Below are positions 8,356 to 15,346 of a stretch of 64,000 bases of DNA, one piece after another. The number at the start of each line of letters is the position of its first letter. Position 1 is the first letter of the stretch. The notes beneath the pieces are model-generated. The model ran no database searches and had not been told where the DNA came from. It was given only the letters and a program-made list of their open reading frames with translations. The position numbers and the translations under genes were made by a program. The DNA is from Oscillospiraceae bacterium (GTDB taxonomy: Bacteria > Bacillota > Clostridia > Oscillospirales > Oscillospiraceae). Location of the stretch: contig SVMM01000015.1 in the NCBI GenBank assembly GCA_015067435.1, forward strand, positions 26,868-90,867, written 5' to 3'.

Positions 8356-8919
8356 AGACTTCCAAAGAAAGTAAAAGCCTGTCGCGCCGCCGGTGGTGCC
8401 GCGATATCCCGCTCGGCGCGAGCGTGGACGATGCGGCTATTCCCTGTTTCCGCTGTCGCTGTGTTTCTCCGTGCGCGATGCTGTGCGTTCCCGCGCCGCG
8501 CGCCTCTGGGGAATAGAAAACGCTGGGCAGTGCAATGCGCACTCGCTTCGCTCTGCGCCTCCGGCGGATAGCGGTGCGGATTTGTGCGTATCCGCTTTCT
8601 TGCCGCTATCGCCCAGCTAGGCGCCGCCACGCAGACGCACGACGCCGCGCATCGATGAACGAGCGCGTCAGCACAAACAGAGAATACCCGTATCGACACG
8701 GTGCGCCGGACGGCGGCTATCGGCGTCGACAGTGGGAAAGGGATTCCAAAACCGCAGGTTTTGGCGAACTTTTGGTACCTTTTCCTTTGCGGGAAAAGGT
8801 ACCCGCGCCCGCAGGCGCGGAACCTCCCCCCTCCGCCGGATCGGCGGAAACAGCGCCCCGCGCCCGCAGGCGCGGAACACCCCCTTTGCACAAAAATCGG
8901 GAAAAATTGAAAAAAACTC
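8356..8919. other. Long intergenic region with repeat-like GC-rich palindromes, no gene seen
   Basis: No credible ORF with a ribosome binding site lies between hit and the rplS promoter. The right part holds an inverted repeat at 8774-8803 (GGTACCTTTTCC, 6-base loop, complement) whose centre resembles the hit terminator. The same 22-base GC-rich palindromic unit occurs twice, at 8802-8823 and 8857-8878. The left part (8370-8700) is plain GC-rich sequence with many short stems. Confidence 0.5.
8802..8878. repeat. Two direct copies of a 22-base palindromic unit
   Basis: Copies at 8802-8823 and 8857-8878 are identical (CCCGCGCCCGCAGGCGCGG then AAC). Each contains the self-complementary core CGCGCC / GGCGCG. 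Between them is a third small hairpin, TCCGCCG / CGGCGGA. This looks like a REP-type intergenic element. Confidence 0.6.
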
Positions 8920-8948
8920 TTGCATTTCTCTAAACCCTGTGATATCCT
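8920..8948 (+). promoter_or_regulatory. Sigma-A promoter of rplS
   Basis: TTGCAT (8920-8925), 17 bases, TATCCT (8943-8948). The roughly 90-base leader that follows can fold locally (GGGCG...CGCGC stems); whether it is an L19 autoregulatory leader cannot be decided by eye. Confidence 0.65.
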
Positions 8949-9043
8949 ACCAAGGCTTGAAAAAGGGCGGTCCTCTGCCGTGGGCGCGAAGGCGCGTCTC
9001 GAAAAACGACCATGAACGCCTATACTACAGGAGGAAAACATCC

Positions 9044-9385
9044 ATGGATCTCATCAAGGAACTCGAAAAGCAGCAGATGAAGGAAGAAGTGCCCGTTGCC
9101 AACGTCGGCGATACCGTCCGCGTGCACGTGCGCATCAAGGAAGGCTCCCGCGAGCGTATTCAGGTCTTCGAGGGCATCGTGATCGCCAAGAAGCACGGCG
9201 GCATCGAGGAGACGATCACCGTTCGCCGTCTCGCCTACGGCGTGGGCGTCGAGAAGGTGTTCCCGATCCACAGCCCCTCGATCGAGAAGATCGAGACCGT
9301 GCGCAAGGGCTTCGTCCGCCGCGCCAAGCTGTATTATCTGCGCGGCCGCGTCGGCAAGGCTGCCAAGATCCGCGAGAAGCTGTAA
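9044..9385 (+). CDS. rplS: 50S ribosomal protein L19
   Basis: 113 residues, full length. It matches L19 throughout: [59 protein letters not shown] and [19 protein letters not shown]19 sits at the 30S-50S interface. AGGAGGAAAA lies eight bases before the ATG at 9044; an upstream in-frame ORF extension runs through the promoter and is not coding. It is monocistronic here and ends at a strong terminator, instead of lying in the common rimM-trmD-rplS operon. Confidence 0.97.
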   Translation: MDLIKELEKQQMKEEVPVANVGDTVRVHVRIKEGSRERIQVFEGIVIAKKHGGIEETITVRRLAYGVGVEKVFPIHSPSIEKIETVRKGFVRRAKLYYLRGRVGKAAKIREKL

Positions 9386-9401
9386 GAGGCTCAATGAGAG
9401 A

Positions 9402-9437
9402 AAAACCGGGCGGGAGCGTGCTCCCGTCCGATTTTTT
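9402..9437. terminator. Bidirectional intrinsic terminator
   Basis: A 10-bp stem (9407-9416 with 9421-9430, one G-T pair) flanked by AAAAA and TTTTTT. It is shared by rplS and the convergent EamA gene. Confidence 0.85.
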
Positions 9438-9443
9438 CCTTTT

Positions 9444-9872
9444 TTATCCCTGTGCCGTGACGAGCCACAGCCCCAGCGCGCAGACCGCGACGCCGACGAG
9501 CTGGCGCGGCGTGATATGCTCGCGGAACAGCAGATACCCGACGAGCAGCAGCACAACGGCCAGCGAGATGTTTGCGATCGTCGAGCCGACGCTGATCTTC
9601 CAGCCCGCGCGATACAAAAAGACGGTGCTGGCCTCCAGCCCCACGATGGCAAGCCCGAGCACGAACGACGCCCAGTTGAGCTTGCCAAGCTCCGCGAGCG
9701 CGTTTGCGGGCTTGACGCTCGCGAGGAAGACCGTGCCGGCGATGAGCGCGCCGACCAGATAGGTGACGGTCACCGAGGCGAAGGCGTTGGCCTCTGCCGG
9801 CACGGACTTGGCGCAGATCTGATAGACGGTGTTGCAGCCGATGAGCAGCAGCAGCGGCCAGAGCATATTCCA
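9444..9872 (-). CDS. Small EamA-domain (EmrE-sized) membrane transporter
   Basis: 142 residues, a single four-segment EamA unit starting MWNMLWPLLLLIGCNTVYQI and ending ITPRQLVGVAVCALGLWLVT. Half-size members work as dimers and export cations, polyamines, guanidinium-like compounds or lipid-linked sugars. The ATG at 9872 has GGAGGAA seven bases upstream; the longer in-frame ORF runs through the leader and promoter and is rejected. The gene has its own consensus promoter and a leader with an intrinsic terminator before the start, so expression is probably controlled by attenuation. Confidence 0.8.
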   Translation of the reverse strand, partial: WNMLWPLLLLIGCNTVYQICAKSVPAEANAFASVTVTYLVGALIAGTVFLASVKPANALAELGKLNWASFVLGLAIVGLEASTVFLYRAGWKISVGSTIANISLAVVLLLVGYLLFREHITPRQLVGVAVCALGLWLVTAQG

Positions 9873-9897
9873 CATGGCGATTCCTCCGTTTTTGTGT

Positions 9898-9970
9898 AAG
9901 ATTCCGAAAAAAGCCGCCATCCCGGCAACGGGTGGCGGCAGTACCGGACAGTCCGGCTTTTCGCAGATTT
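9898..9970 (-). promoter_or_regulatory. Structured leader with terminator hairpin (candidate riboswitch or attenuator)
   Basis: Reading the minus strand after the promoter: a CCGGAC / GTCCGG hairpin (9944-9956), the bases TACT, then a 7-bp stem GCCGCCA / TGGCGGC (9939-9913) followed by six T. This terminator sits 40 bases before the transporter start, inside its own leader. A compact two-hairpin leader ending in a terminator ahead of a small efflux-type transporter is the layout of several ligand-sensing RNAs, among them guanidine classes. Assignment to any class is not possible without a covariance search. Confidence 0.5.
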
Positions 9971-9971
9971 G

Positions 9972-10000
9972 ATTATAGCGTGCCGCCGTGCGCCTGTCAA
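9972..10000 (-). promoter_or_regulatory. Consensus sigma-A promoter of the small EamA gene
   Basis: On the minus strand TTGACA (10000-9995), exactly 17 bases, TATAAT (9977-9972). Both hexamers match consensus perfectly. Confidence 0.9.
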
Positions 10001-10013
10001 CCGGAAATTGTCC

Positions 10014-10042
10014 TTGCGAAACGGGGAACATTCAACTATACT
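10014..10042 (+). promoter_or_regulatory. Promoter of the DUF512-der-plsY operon
   Basis: TTGCGA (10014-10019), 17 bases, TATACT (10037-10042). It is back to back with the EamA promoter; the -35 boxes are 13 bases apart. Confidence 0.65.
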
Positions 10043-10086
10043 GTATTTGTAAGAATTTGCGCATCGTGCGGAGGGGAGGCGAAGCC

Positions 10087-11400
10087 ATGAGCACGGTCAT
10101 CACATCCGTCGACGAGGGGAGCCCCGCGGAAAAGGCGGGCATCCGGACGGGCGAGACGCTGCTGCGGCTCAACGGGCATGAGATCATCGACGTGCTGGAC
10201 TACCGGTTTTACTGCTACGATCCCGTGCTGACCGTCGAGCTGAGCGGAGCGGACGGAAAAACGCGGACGCTGCGCGTGAAGAAGTACGAGGGGCAGGACC
10301 TCGGCCTCAACTTCGACACCTACCTCATGGACGAGCCGCGCCCCTGCTCCAACCACTGCGTGTTCTGCTTCGTCGACCAGATGCCGCCGGGGATGCGCGA
10401 CACGCTGTATTTCAAGGACGACGACGCGCGCCTTTCCTTCCTCATGGGGAACTACATCACGCTCACCAACCTCACCGAGCGCGAGGCGCAGCGCATCATC
10501 GACCTGCGCATCAGCCCCATCAACGTCTCGGTGCAGGCGACGGAGCCGCAGCTGCGGCGCACGCTGCTGGGCAACAAGGACGCGGCGAAGAGCATCGACT
10601 ACATGCGCGCGTTCGGCAAGGCGGGCATCGAGATGAACGGCCAGATCGTCGTCTGCCCCGGCTGGAACGACGGCGAGCACCTGCGCCGCACCATCGAGGA
10701 TCTGATGGACATCGGCTTCCGCTCCTGCTCCGTCGTGCCGGTGGGGCTGACGAAGTACCGCAAGGGGCTTGCGAAGCTGCCGCCGGTCGACCAGAAGACC
10801 GCCTGCGAGATCATCGACACCGTGGACGAGTACGGCGCGATCTGCAAGGAGAAGTACGGCACGCGCATGTTCTTCTGTGCGGACGAGCTGTACCTCAAGG
10901 CGGGACGTCCGCTGCCGGACGAGGACTATTACGAGGAGTTCGGACAGCTGGAAAACGGCGTGGGGATGCTGCGCAGCACGATGAACGAGTTCTTGGACGC
11001 GCTGGAGGACGTGGAGGACGGCGATGCCGCGAGCTTCACGATCGCGACGGGCGTCGCCGCCGCGCCGTTCATCGAGCGGCTGGTCGACGCGGCGCGCGAG
11101 CGGTTCCCGGCGCTGCAAGGCGAGGTCGTCGCCATCCGGAACGACTTTTTCGGGCACAGCATCACGGTCTCCGGCCTCGTGACGGGGCAGGACATCATCG
11201 CCCAACTCTCCGCACGCGAGAGCCTGGGCGAGCGCATCATCATTCCCGCGAACATGCTGCGCCACGGCGAGGGCGTGTTCCTCGACGACGTGACGGTGCC
11301 GCAGCTCTCCGAGACGCTTCATCGGCCTGTGATGATCTCTGAGACGGACGGCTATTCACTTGCGGATACGATTTTCTCGAAAGGGGACGATACCCTATGA
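10087..11400 (+). CDS. DUF512 radical SAM-like protein with N-terminal PDZ domain
   Basis: 437 residues. A PDZ-like segment (about 1-60; SPAEKAGIRTGETLLRLNG) is followed by a cysteine cluster CSNHCVFCF near residue 92, which matches an iron-sulphur-binding C-x3-C-x2-C pattern, and then the DUF512 domain. The family is conserved in Clostridia and Cyanobacteria directly before the GTPase gene der, as here, but its reaction is unknown. GAGGGGAGG lies before the ATG at 10087, and the stop overlaps the der start (ATGA). The gene order DUF512-der-plsY argues for a role near ribosome assembly or membrane synthesis; that is inference. Confidence 0.88.
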   Translation: MSTVITSVDEGSPAEKAGIRTGETLLRLNGHEIIDVLDYRFYCYDPVLTVELSGADGKTRTLRVKKYEGQDLGLNFDTYLMDEPRPCSNHCVFCFVDQMPPGMRDTLYFKDDDARLSFLMGNYITLTNLTEREAQRIIDLRISPINVSVQATEPQLRRTLLGNKDAAKSIDYMRAFGKAGIEMNGQIVVCPGWNDGEHLRRTIEDLMDIGFRSCSVVPVGLTKYRKGLAKLPPVDQKTACEIIDTVDEYGAICKEKYGTRMFFCADELYLKAGRPLPDEDYYEEFGQLENGVGMLRSTMNEFLDALEDVEDGDAASFTIATGVAAAPFIERLVDAARERFPALQGEVVAIRNDFFGHSITVSGLVTGQDIIAQLSARESLGERIIIPANMLRHGEGVFLDDVTVPQLSETLHRPVMISETDGYSLADTIFSKGDDTL

Positions 11401-12722
11401 AACCATTGGTTGCCATCGTCGGCAGGCCGAACGTCGGCAAGTCGATGCTCTTCAACAAGCTGATCGGACAGCGCCTCGCCATCGTCGAGGACACGCCCGG
11501 CGTCACGCGCGACCGCATTTACGGCGAGTGCGAGTGGGTGGGGCGCAAGTTCATGCTGGTCGACACCGGCGGCATCGAGCCGAACACCGACGACCAGATA
11601 CTCAAGTTCATGCGCGAGCAGGCGCAGATCGCCATCGACCACGCCGATGTCATCATCTTTCTCACCGATGTGCGCACCGGCTTGACCGCCAGCGATCAGG
11701 ACGTGGCGAACATGCTGCTCAAAAGCGGGAAGCCCATCGTGCTCGCCGTGAACAAGATGGACTCCGTCGGCGCGCCCGACCCGGACTTCTACGAGTTCTA
11801 CAACCTCGGCCTCGGCGACCCCGTCGCGGTGTCCGCGGTGCACGGCCACGGCACAAGCGACCTGCTGGACCGCTGCGTGGAGTATTTCCCGCCGGAGACG
11901 GAGGAGGACGCGGAGGACGACACGATCAAGGTCGCCGTCATCGGCAAGCCGAACGTCGGCAAATCCTCGCTGGTGAATCGCATTCTGGGGCAGGAGCGCG
12001 TCATCGTCAGCAACGTCGCGGGCACGACGCGCGACGCAATCGACAGCTATTTTGAAAACGAGACGGGGAAGTACGTCTTCATCGACACCGCCGGCATGCG
12101 CAAGAAGTCGAAGGTCGACGAGAGCATCGAGCGCTACAGCGTGCTGCGCGCGACCATGGCGATCGACCGCGCGGACGTGTGCCTCATCATGATCGACGCC
12201 ACCGAGGGCGTCACCGAACAGGACACCAAGGTCGCCGGCCTAGCGCACGAGGCGGGCAAGGCGTGCATCATCGTCGTGAACAAGTGGGATCTGGTCGAGA
12301 AGGACGGCAAGACCATGGACCACATGCGCGAGGACGTCCGCCGCGACCTCTCGTATATGACCTACGCGCCGGTGCTGTTCATCTCGGCAGAGACGGGGCA
12401 GCGCGTGCCGCGGCTCTTCGAGCTCATCAACTACGTCTACGAGCAGTCCTGCACGCGCATCACCACCGGTATGCTCAACAACGTGCTGGAGGACGCGCAG
12501 ACGCGCGTCCAGCCGCCGACGGACAAGGGCAGGCGGCTGAAGATCTACTACATGACGCAGGTCGGCGTCCGGCCCCCGCACTTCGTCGTCTTCTGCAACG
12601 ACAGCAGGCTGTTCCACTTCTCCTACCGCCGGTATCTCGAAAACTGCATCCGCGGCGTGTTCGGGCTGGAGGGCACGCCCATCGTGCTCACCGTGCGCGA
12701 GCGCGGGGACAAGGAGGGCTGA
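11397..12722 (+). CDS. der: Ribosome biogenesis GTPase Der (EngA)
   Basis: 441 residues with two tandem G domains: G1 motifs GRPNVGKS near residue 8 and GKPNVGKS near residue 183, DTPGVTRD and GTTRDAID switch regions, and NKMD and NKWD base-specificity motifs. The C-terminal KH-like domain ends LEGTPIVLTVRERGDKEG. It is an essential 50S assembly factor. The ATG overlaps the preceding stop, so translation is coupled. Confidence 0.97.
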   Translation: MKPLVAIVGRPNVGKSMLFNKLIGQRLAIVEDTPGVTRDRIYGECEWVGRKFMLVDTGGIEPNTDDQILKFMREQAQIAIDHADVIIFLTDVRTGLTASDQDVANMLLKSGKPIVLAVNKMDSVGAPDPDFYEFYNLGLGDPVAVSAVHGHGTSDLLDRCVEYFPPETEEDAEDDTIKVAVIGKPNVGKSSLVNRILGQERVIVSNVAGTTRDAIDSYFENETGKYVFIDTAGMRKKSKVDESIERYSVLRATMAIDRADVCLIMIDATEGVTEQDTKVAGLAHEAGKACIIVVNKWDLVEKDGKTMDHMREDVRRDLSYMTYAPVLFISAETGQRVPRLFELINYVYEQSCTRITTGMLNNVLEDAQTRVQPPTDKGRRLKIYYMTQVGVRPPHFVVFCNDSRLFHFSYRRYLENCIRGVFGLEGTPIVLTVRERGDKEG

Positions 12723-12727
12723 GCGGG

Positions 12728-13414
12728 ATGGATATTCTCTCCATGGTCGGCGACCGGACGCTCGCGGCGGCGCTCATCCTGCTCGGCGCGTCGACGCTGT
12801 GCTATATCCCCGGCGGCGTCAACGGCGCGATCGTCGCCTCGCACCTCTTTTATCACGACGACGTGCGCAAATACGGCAGCGGCAACGCGGGATTGACGAA
12901 CTTCTACCGCATCTACGGCGCAAAGTACGCGTGGTGCGTGATCCTCGTCGACATGGGCAAGGCGGCGGTCGCCGTCGCGCTCGGCATGTGGATCTTCGGG
13001 CCGGAGGGCGCGGTGTTCGGCAAGTATTTCGCGGGCGTCTTCTGCATCGTCGGGCATATGTTCCCGTTCCTCTACCGCTTCAAGGGCGGCAAGGGAATAC
13101 TTTGCAGCGGTATGACGCTCATTCTGCTGGACTGGCGCATCGCGCTTGTCGGCTGGGGCGTGTTCCTGCTGCTGTGGGCGACGACGCGATACGTCTCGCT
13201 CGGCTCGGTCTGCGCGGCGCTGTCGCTGCCGGTCATGACGTGGGCCGTGTACCGGAACGAGGGGGGCTTCCCCTACATCATGCTCTGCGCCGTGCTGATG
13301 GCGGCGCTGGTGCTCTGGGCGCACCGCGGGAACATCCAGCGCCTGCTCACCGGCACGGAGAGCAAGTTCCAATGGCACAAGGGCCCGCCGAAGGAAGAAG
13401 CGGGCGCACAATAA
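12728..13414 (+). CDS. plsY: Acyl-phosphate:glycerol-3-phosphate acyltransferase PlsY
   Basis: 228 residues, an integral membrane enzyme that makes lysophosphatidic acid from acyl phosphate, the first step of phospholipid synthesis. The three PlsY motifs are visible: YGSGNAGLTNFYR near residue 48, a GHMFPFLYRFKGGKG block near residue 110 and a Thr/Arg-rich third loop (TTRYVSLGS). It is a little longer than the usual 190-215 residues because of a C-terminal tail ending KEEAGAQ. It follows der after five bases and ends the operon at a terminator. Confidence 0.93.
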   Translation: MDILSMVGDRTLAAALILLGASTLCYIPGGVNGAIVASHLFYHDDVRKYGSGNAGLTNFYRIYGAKYAWCVILVDMGKAAVAVALGMWIFGPEGAVFGKYFAGVFCIVGHMFPFLYRFKGGKGILCSGMTLILLDWRIALVGWGVFLLLWATTRYVSLGSVCAALSLPVMTWAVYRNEGGFPYIMLCAVLMAALVLWAHRGNIQRLLTGTESKFQWHKGPPKEEAGAQ

Positions 13415-13429
13415 TACGAACACTCAAAA

Positions 13430-13463
13430 CAAAAGCTCAGGGACGCGAAGCCCCTGAGCTTTT
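13430..13463. terminator. Bidirectional intrinsic terminator
   Basis: An 11-bp stem (AAAGCTCAGGG and complement), loop ACGCGAAGC, then six T. It separates plsY from the convergent CNB-domain gene. Confidence 0.85.
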
Positions 13464-13473
13464 TTCATGTGTG

Positions 13474-13971
13474 TCAGTCGTCCACGAGGTTCCCGCCGAG
13501 CAGCCGGAGGTAGCTGTGGTAGTAGTCCGAGAGCTTCTTGCGTTCCTTTTGCAGCGCGCCGCTCTTCTCTTTTCCCGCCTTCTCCGCCGCCATGGACTCC
13601 GCCACGACGCGGCAGGCGTCGTTGTATTCGCGCGTCAGCTCGCGGATGCGGGCGCTCATCTGCTGCATGATCGCCATGACCATCGACGGCTTTTCGCAAA
13701 ACAGCGCGCCGAAGTCCTCCGCGGTGTAGACGCGCGCGGTCGTGCGCTCCGTCGCGACGGCGGTGGTGGTGCGCGGCATCGCCTCAATCAGCTCCATCTC
13801 GCCGAAATAGCCGTCCTGATTCATCTCCTTGATGAGCACCTGCTCCTTTGTGCCGTAGTTCTGGTACAGCGCGACGGAGCCGTACAGAATGTCGTAGAGG
13901 AACATCTCGTACTGGCCCTGCCGGTAGATGACCTCGCCCTTTTTAAAGACGCGCTCCTGCGCCTCCGCCAT
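13474..13971 (-). CDS. Cyclic nucleotide-binding-domain protein without DNA-binding domain
   Basis: About 165 residues. A CNB (Crp-type) beta-roll fills residues 5-115 (FKKGEVIYRQGQYEMFLYDI, DGYFGEMELIEAMPRTTTA), then a helical tail rich in Lys/Glu. No helix-turn-helix is seen, so it is unlike CRP/FNR regulators. The phosphate-binding cassette Arg is present in PRTTTA. Start is ambiguous: GTG at 13980 or ATG at 13971; GGGTGAG suits the ATG. It lies 24 bases behind the DivIVA-like gene and shares its promoter, so the pair may act together, perhaps at the septum or pole. Confidence 0.75.
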   Translation of the reverse strand: MAEAQERVFKKGEVIYRQGQYEMFLYDILYGSVALYQNYGTKEQVLIKEMNQDGYFGEMELIEAMPRTTTAVATERTTARVYTAEDFGALFCEKPSMVMAIMQQMSARIRELTREYNDACRVVAESMAAEKAGKEKSGALQKERKKLSDYYHSYLRLLGGNLVDD

Positions 13972-13995
13972 GGTGCTCACCCGCCTTTTCGCACA

Positions 13996-14697
13996 TTACT
14001 GATCCAGACTGCCCAGCTTGCTCAGGTCGTCCAGCTCACTGCGCAGCGTGCGGAACGCGTCCGGCAGGCGGGCAATGGTCTCGTCGCTCGCGCGCAGCTG
14101 CGCGGAGAGGCTCTCGCAGGTCTTGCCGAGCGTCTCCATCACGACGTCGCACTGTTCGCGGCAGCTGCTGACCATGTCCATCAGGCGGATCTGCGTTTTG
14201 GAGCTGTACTCCTCCACGCGGCGCCGCGCCTCCGCCTCGTACTCGTCCGCGCGCTGCGTGACCTCCGACTCATACTCGTCCGCGCGCTTGTGCGCGGCAA
14301 GCTCCATGTCGGCGAGGTTGGACTTGACGGTGCGGAACTCCTCCGCCTGCGAGCGCAGCGCCTCCACCTCCGCGCGCAGCGCGTCGCGCTCCTCGGTGAC
14401 AAGTGAAAGCTGCGCGCGCAGATCGCCCATCTCCTCGCTGGCGGTGCCGAGCGAGGCCTTGAGCGAATCCTGCATTTCATAGTTTTCGGTCAGGGCGTCG
14501 GACAGGCGGTCGCGCGCCCCGATGACGGAGGCGAGATCGGCGCGCAGCTCCTCACTCTCCTTCGTGAGCTTTTCCTCGGACTTTTCCAGCTCGTTGATGC
14601 GCTGGATGAATTGGGTGGAGCTCTTCGTAATGTAGTCCATTACGTCCTCCCGGCGGAAACCGCCGAAGAGCGATGTTTTGAAAGTATGTTCTTCCAT
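13996..14697 (-). CDS. DivIVA-like coiled-coil protein
   Basis: 233 residues. The N-terminus FKTSLFGGFRREDVMDYI resembles the DivIVA/GpsB membrane-binding head found in clostridial proteins. Residues 25-130 are continuous heptad coiled coil, followed by charged repeats (RADEYESEVTQRADEYEAEA) and a helical C-terminus. DivIVA proteins mark negative membrane curvature and recruit division, wall or chromosome-segregation factors. It is first in a two-gene minus-strand operon with the CNB-domain protein and has its own promoter. The match is to the head motif and coiled coil only, so the precise role is open. Confidence 0.75.
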   Translation of the reverse strand: MEEHTFKTSLFGGFRREDVMDYITKSSTQFIQRINELEKSEEKLTKESEELRADLASVIGARDRLSDALTENYEMQDSLKASLGTASEEMGDLRAQLSLVTEERDALRAEVEALRSQAEEFRTVKSNLADMELAAHKRADEYESEVTQRADEYEAEARRRVEEYSSKTQIRLMDMVSSCREQCDVVMETLGKTCESLSAQLRASDETIARLPDAFRTLRSELDDLSKLGSLDQ

Positions 14698-14735
14698 GTT
14701 CGTCCCCTTTCCCCTTATTTTTGCATGCTACGCGC

Positions 14736-14764
14736 ATCGTATCACAAAACTGCATCGTTGACAA
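14736..14764 (-). promoter_or_regulatory. Promoter of the DivIVA-like/CNB operon
   Basis: Minus strand TTGTCA (14764-14759), 17 bases, TACGAT (14741-14736). Its -35 box overlaps the -35 box of the plus-strand promoter at 14758. Confidence 0.7.
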
Positions 14765-14786
14765 GGGCAAGTTGAATCTTTATAAT
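14758..14786 (+). promoter_or_regulatory. Perfect-consensus promoter upstream of the ptsH region
   Basis: TTGACA (14758-14763), 17 bases, TATAAT (14781-14786). It is 226 bases before ptsH and a second ptsH promoter lies between, so it either gives a long leader or a separate short RNA. Confidence 0.8.
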
Positions 14787-14916
14787 AAAATAGTTGAAAG
14801 AAGTTGAAAACAGAGGGGGCGCGCCGCGCGTGCCGCTGCCTGACGCCGCCGGCGTGGCTTGTGCGAGGCGACGGAGAGTTGACGGGTTTATAACGCTTTT
14901 TTGCGCGTTTTTGGTG
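14787..14916 (+). other. Unexplained transcribed stretch, possible small RNA or long ptsH leader
   Basis: No ORF with a ribosome binding site is seen. The stretch has GC-rich self-complementary parts (GCGCGCCGCGCG; GACGCCGCCGGCGT) and ends in AACGC-TTTTTT-GCGCGTTTTT, which could act as a weak terminator before the second promoter. Confidence 0.35.
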
Positions 14917-14945
14917 TTTACACCGCCGCATTTTTACGATATAAT
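14917..14945 (+). promoter_or_regulatory. Proximal promoter of ptsH
   Basis: TTTACA (14917-14922), 17 bases, TATAAT (14940-14945). Confidence 0.8.
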
Positions 14946-15012
14946 CAAAAAATGCCGGACCACATTCGGGCTCCGGCGCAGAGACAACGCAAATGCAAGG
15001 AGAAACTGAGCG

Positions 15013-15273
15013 ATGAAAAGCTTTGATTACGTCATCACCGATCCCGTAGGCCTTCACGCCCGTCCCACCGGCATTCTGGTCAAGGAGATCAGAAACTACG
15101 CCGGCACGACCGTGACCATTACGAAGGGCGAGGAGAGCGCCAACGCGCTCAAGCTTATGGCTGTGATGGCGATGAAGATCAAGCAGGGGGATACTGTGAC
15201 CGTCAGCGTCGAGGGCGAGAACGAAGAGGACGTCGCCGCCAAGGTCGAGGAGTTCTTCAAAACCTACTTCTAG
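15013..15273 (+). CDS. ptsH: Phosphocarrier protein HPr, lacking the regulatory Ser46
   Basis: 86 residues. HPr carries phosphate from enzyme I to the sugar-specific EIIA domains. The catalytic His15 is in DPVGLHARPTG. The position equivalent to Bacillus Ser46, in the segment that reads TVNLKSIMG there, is SANALKLMA here, so aligning Asn and Met puts Lys where the HprK target Ser normally is. Thus HprK/CcpA-type regulation through P-Ser-HPr looks impossible with this protein. AAGGAGAAAC precedes the ATG. A hairpin with a T tract separates it from ptsI, which would give more HPr than enzyme I. Confidence 0.93.
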   Translation: MKSFDYVITDPVGLHARPTGILVKEIRNYAGTTVTITKGEESANALKLMAVMAMKIKQGDTVTVSVEGENEEDVAAKVEEFFKTYF

Positions 15274-15285
15274 CGGAACCAACGG

Positions 15286-15316
15286 AAAACGGCTGCCCGG
15301 TGAGACAGCCGTTTTG
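15286..15316 (+). terminator. Attenuating terminator between ptsH and ptsI
   Basis: A 10-bp perfect stem AAAACGGCTG / CAGCCGTTTT (15286-15295, 15306-15315) just after ptsH and 32 bases before ptsI. ptsI has no clear promoter of its own, so read-through is expected. Confidence 0.7.
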
Positions 15317-15346
15317 CTATATGACGCGGCAAAGGGTGGAGCGACA

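Noticed and set aside
14794-15009. A 71-codon ORF before ptsH
   Set aside because: It starts at TTG without a ribosome binding site and runs through the proximal ptsH promoter.
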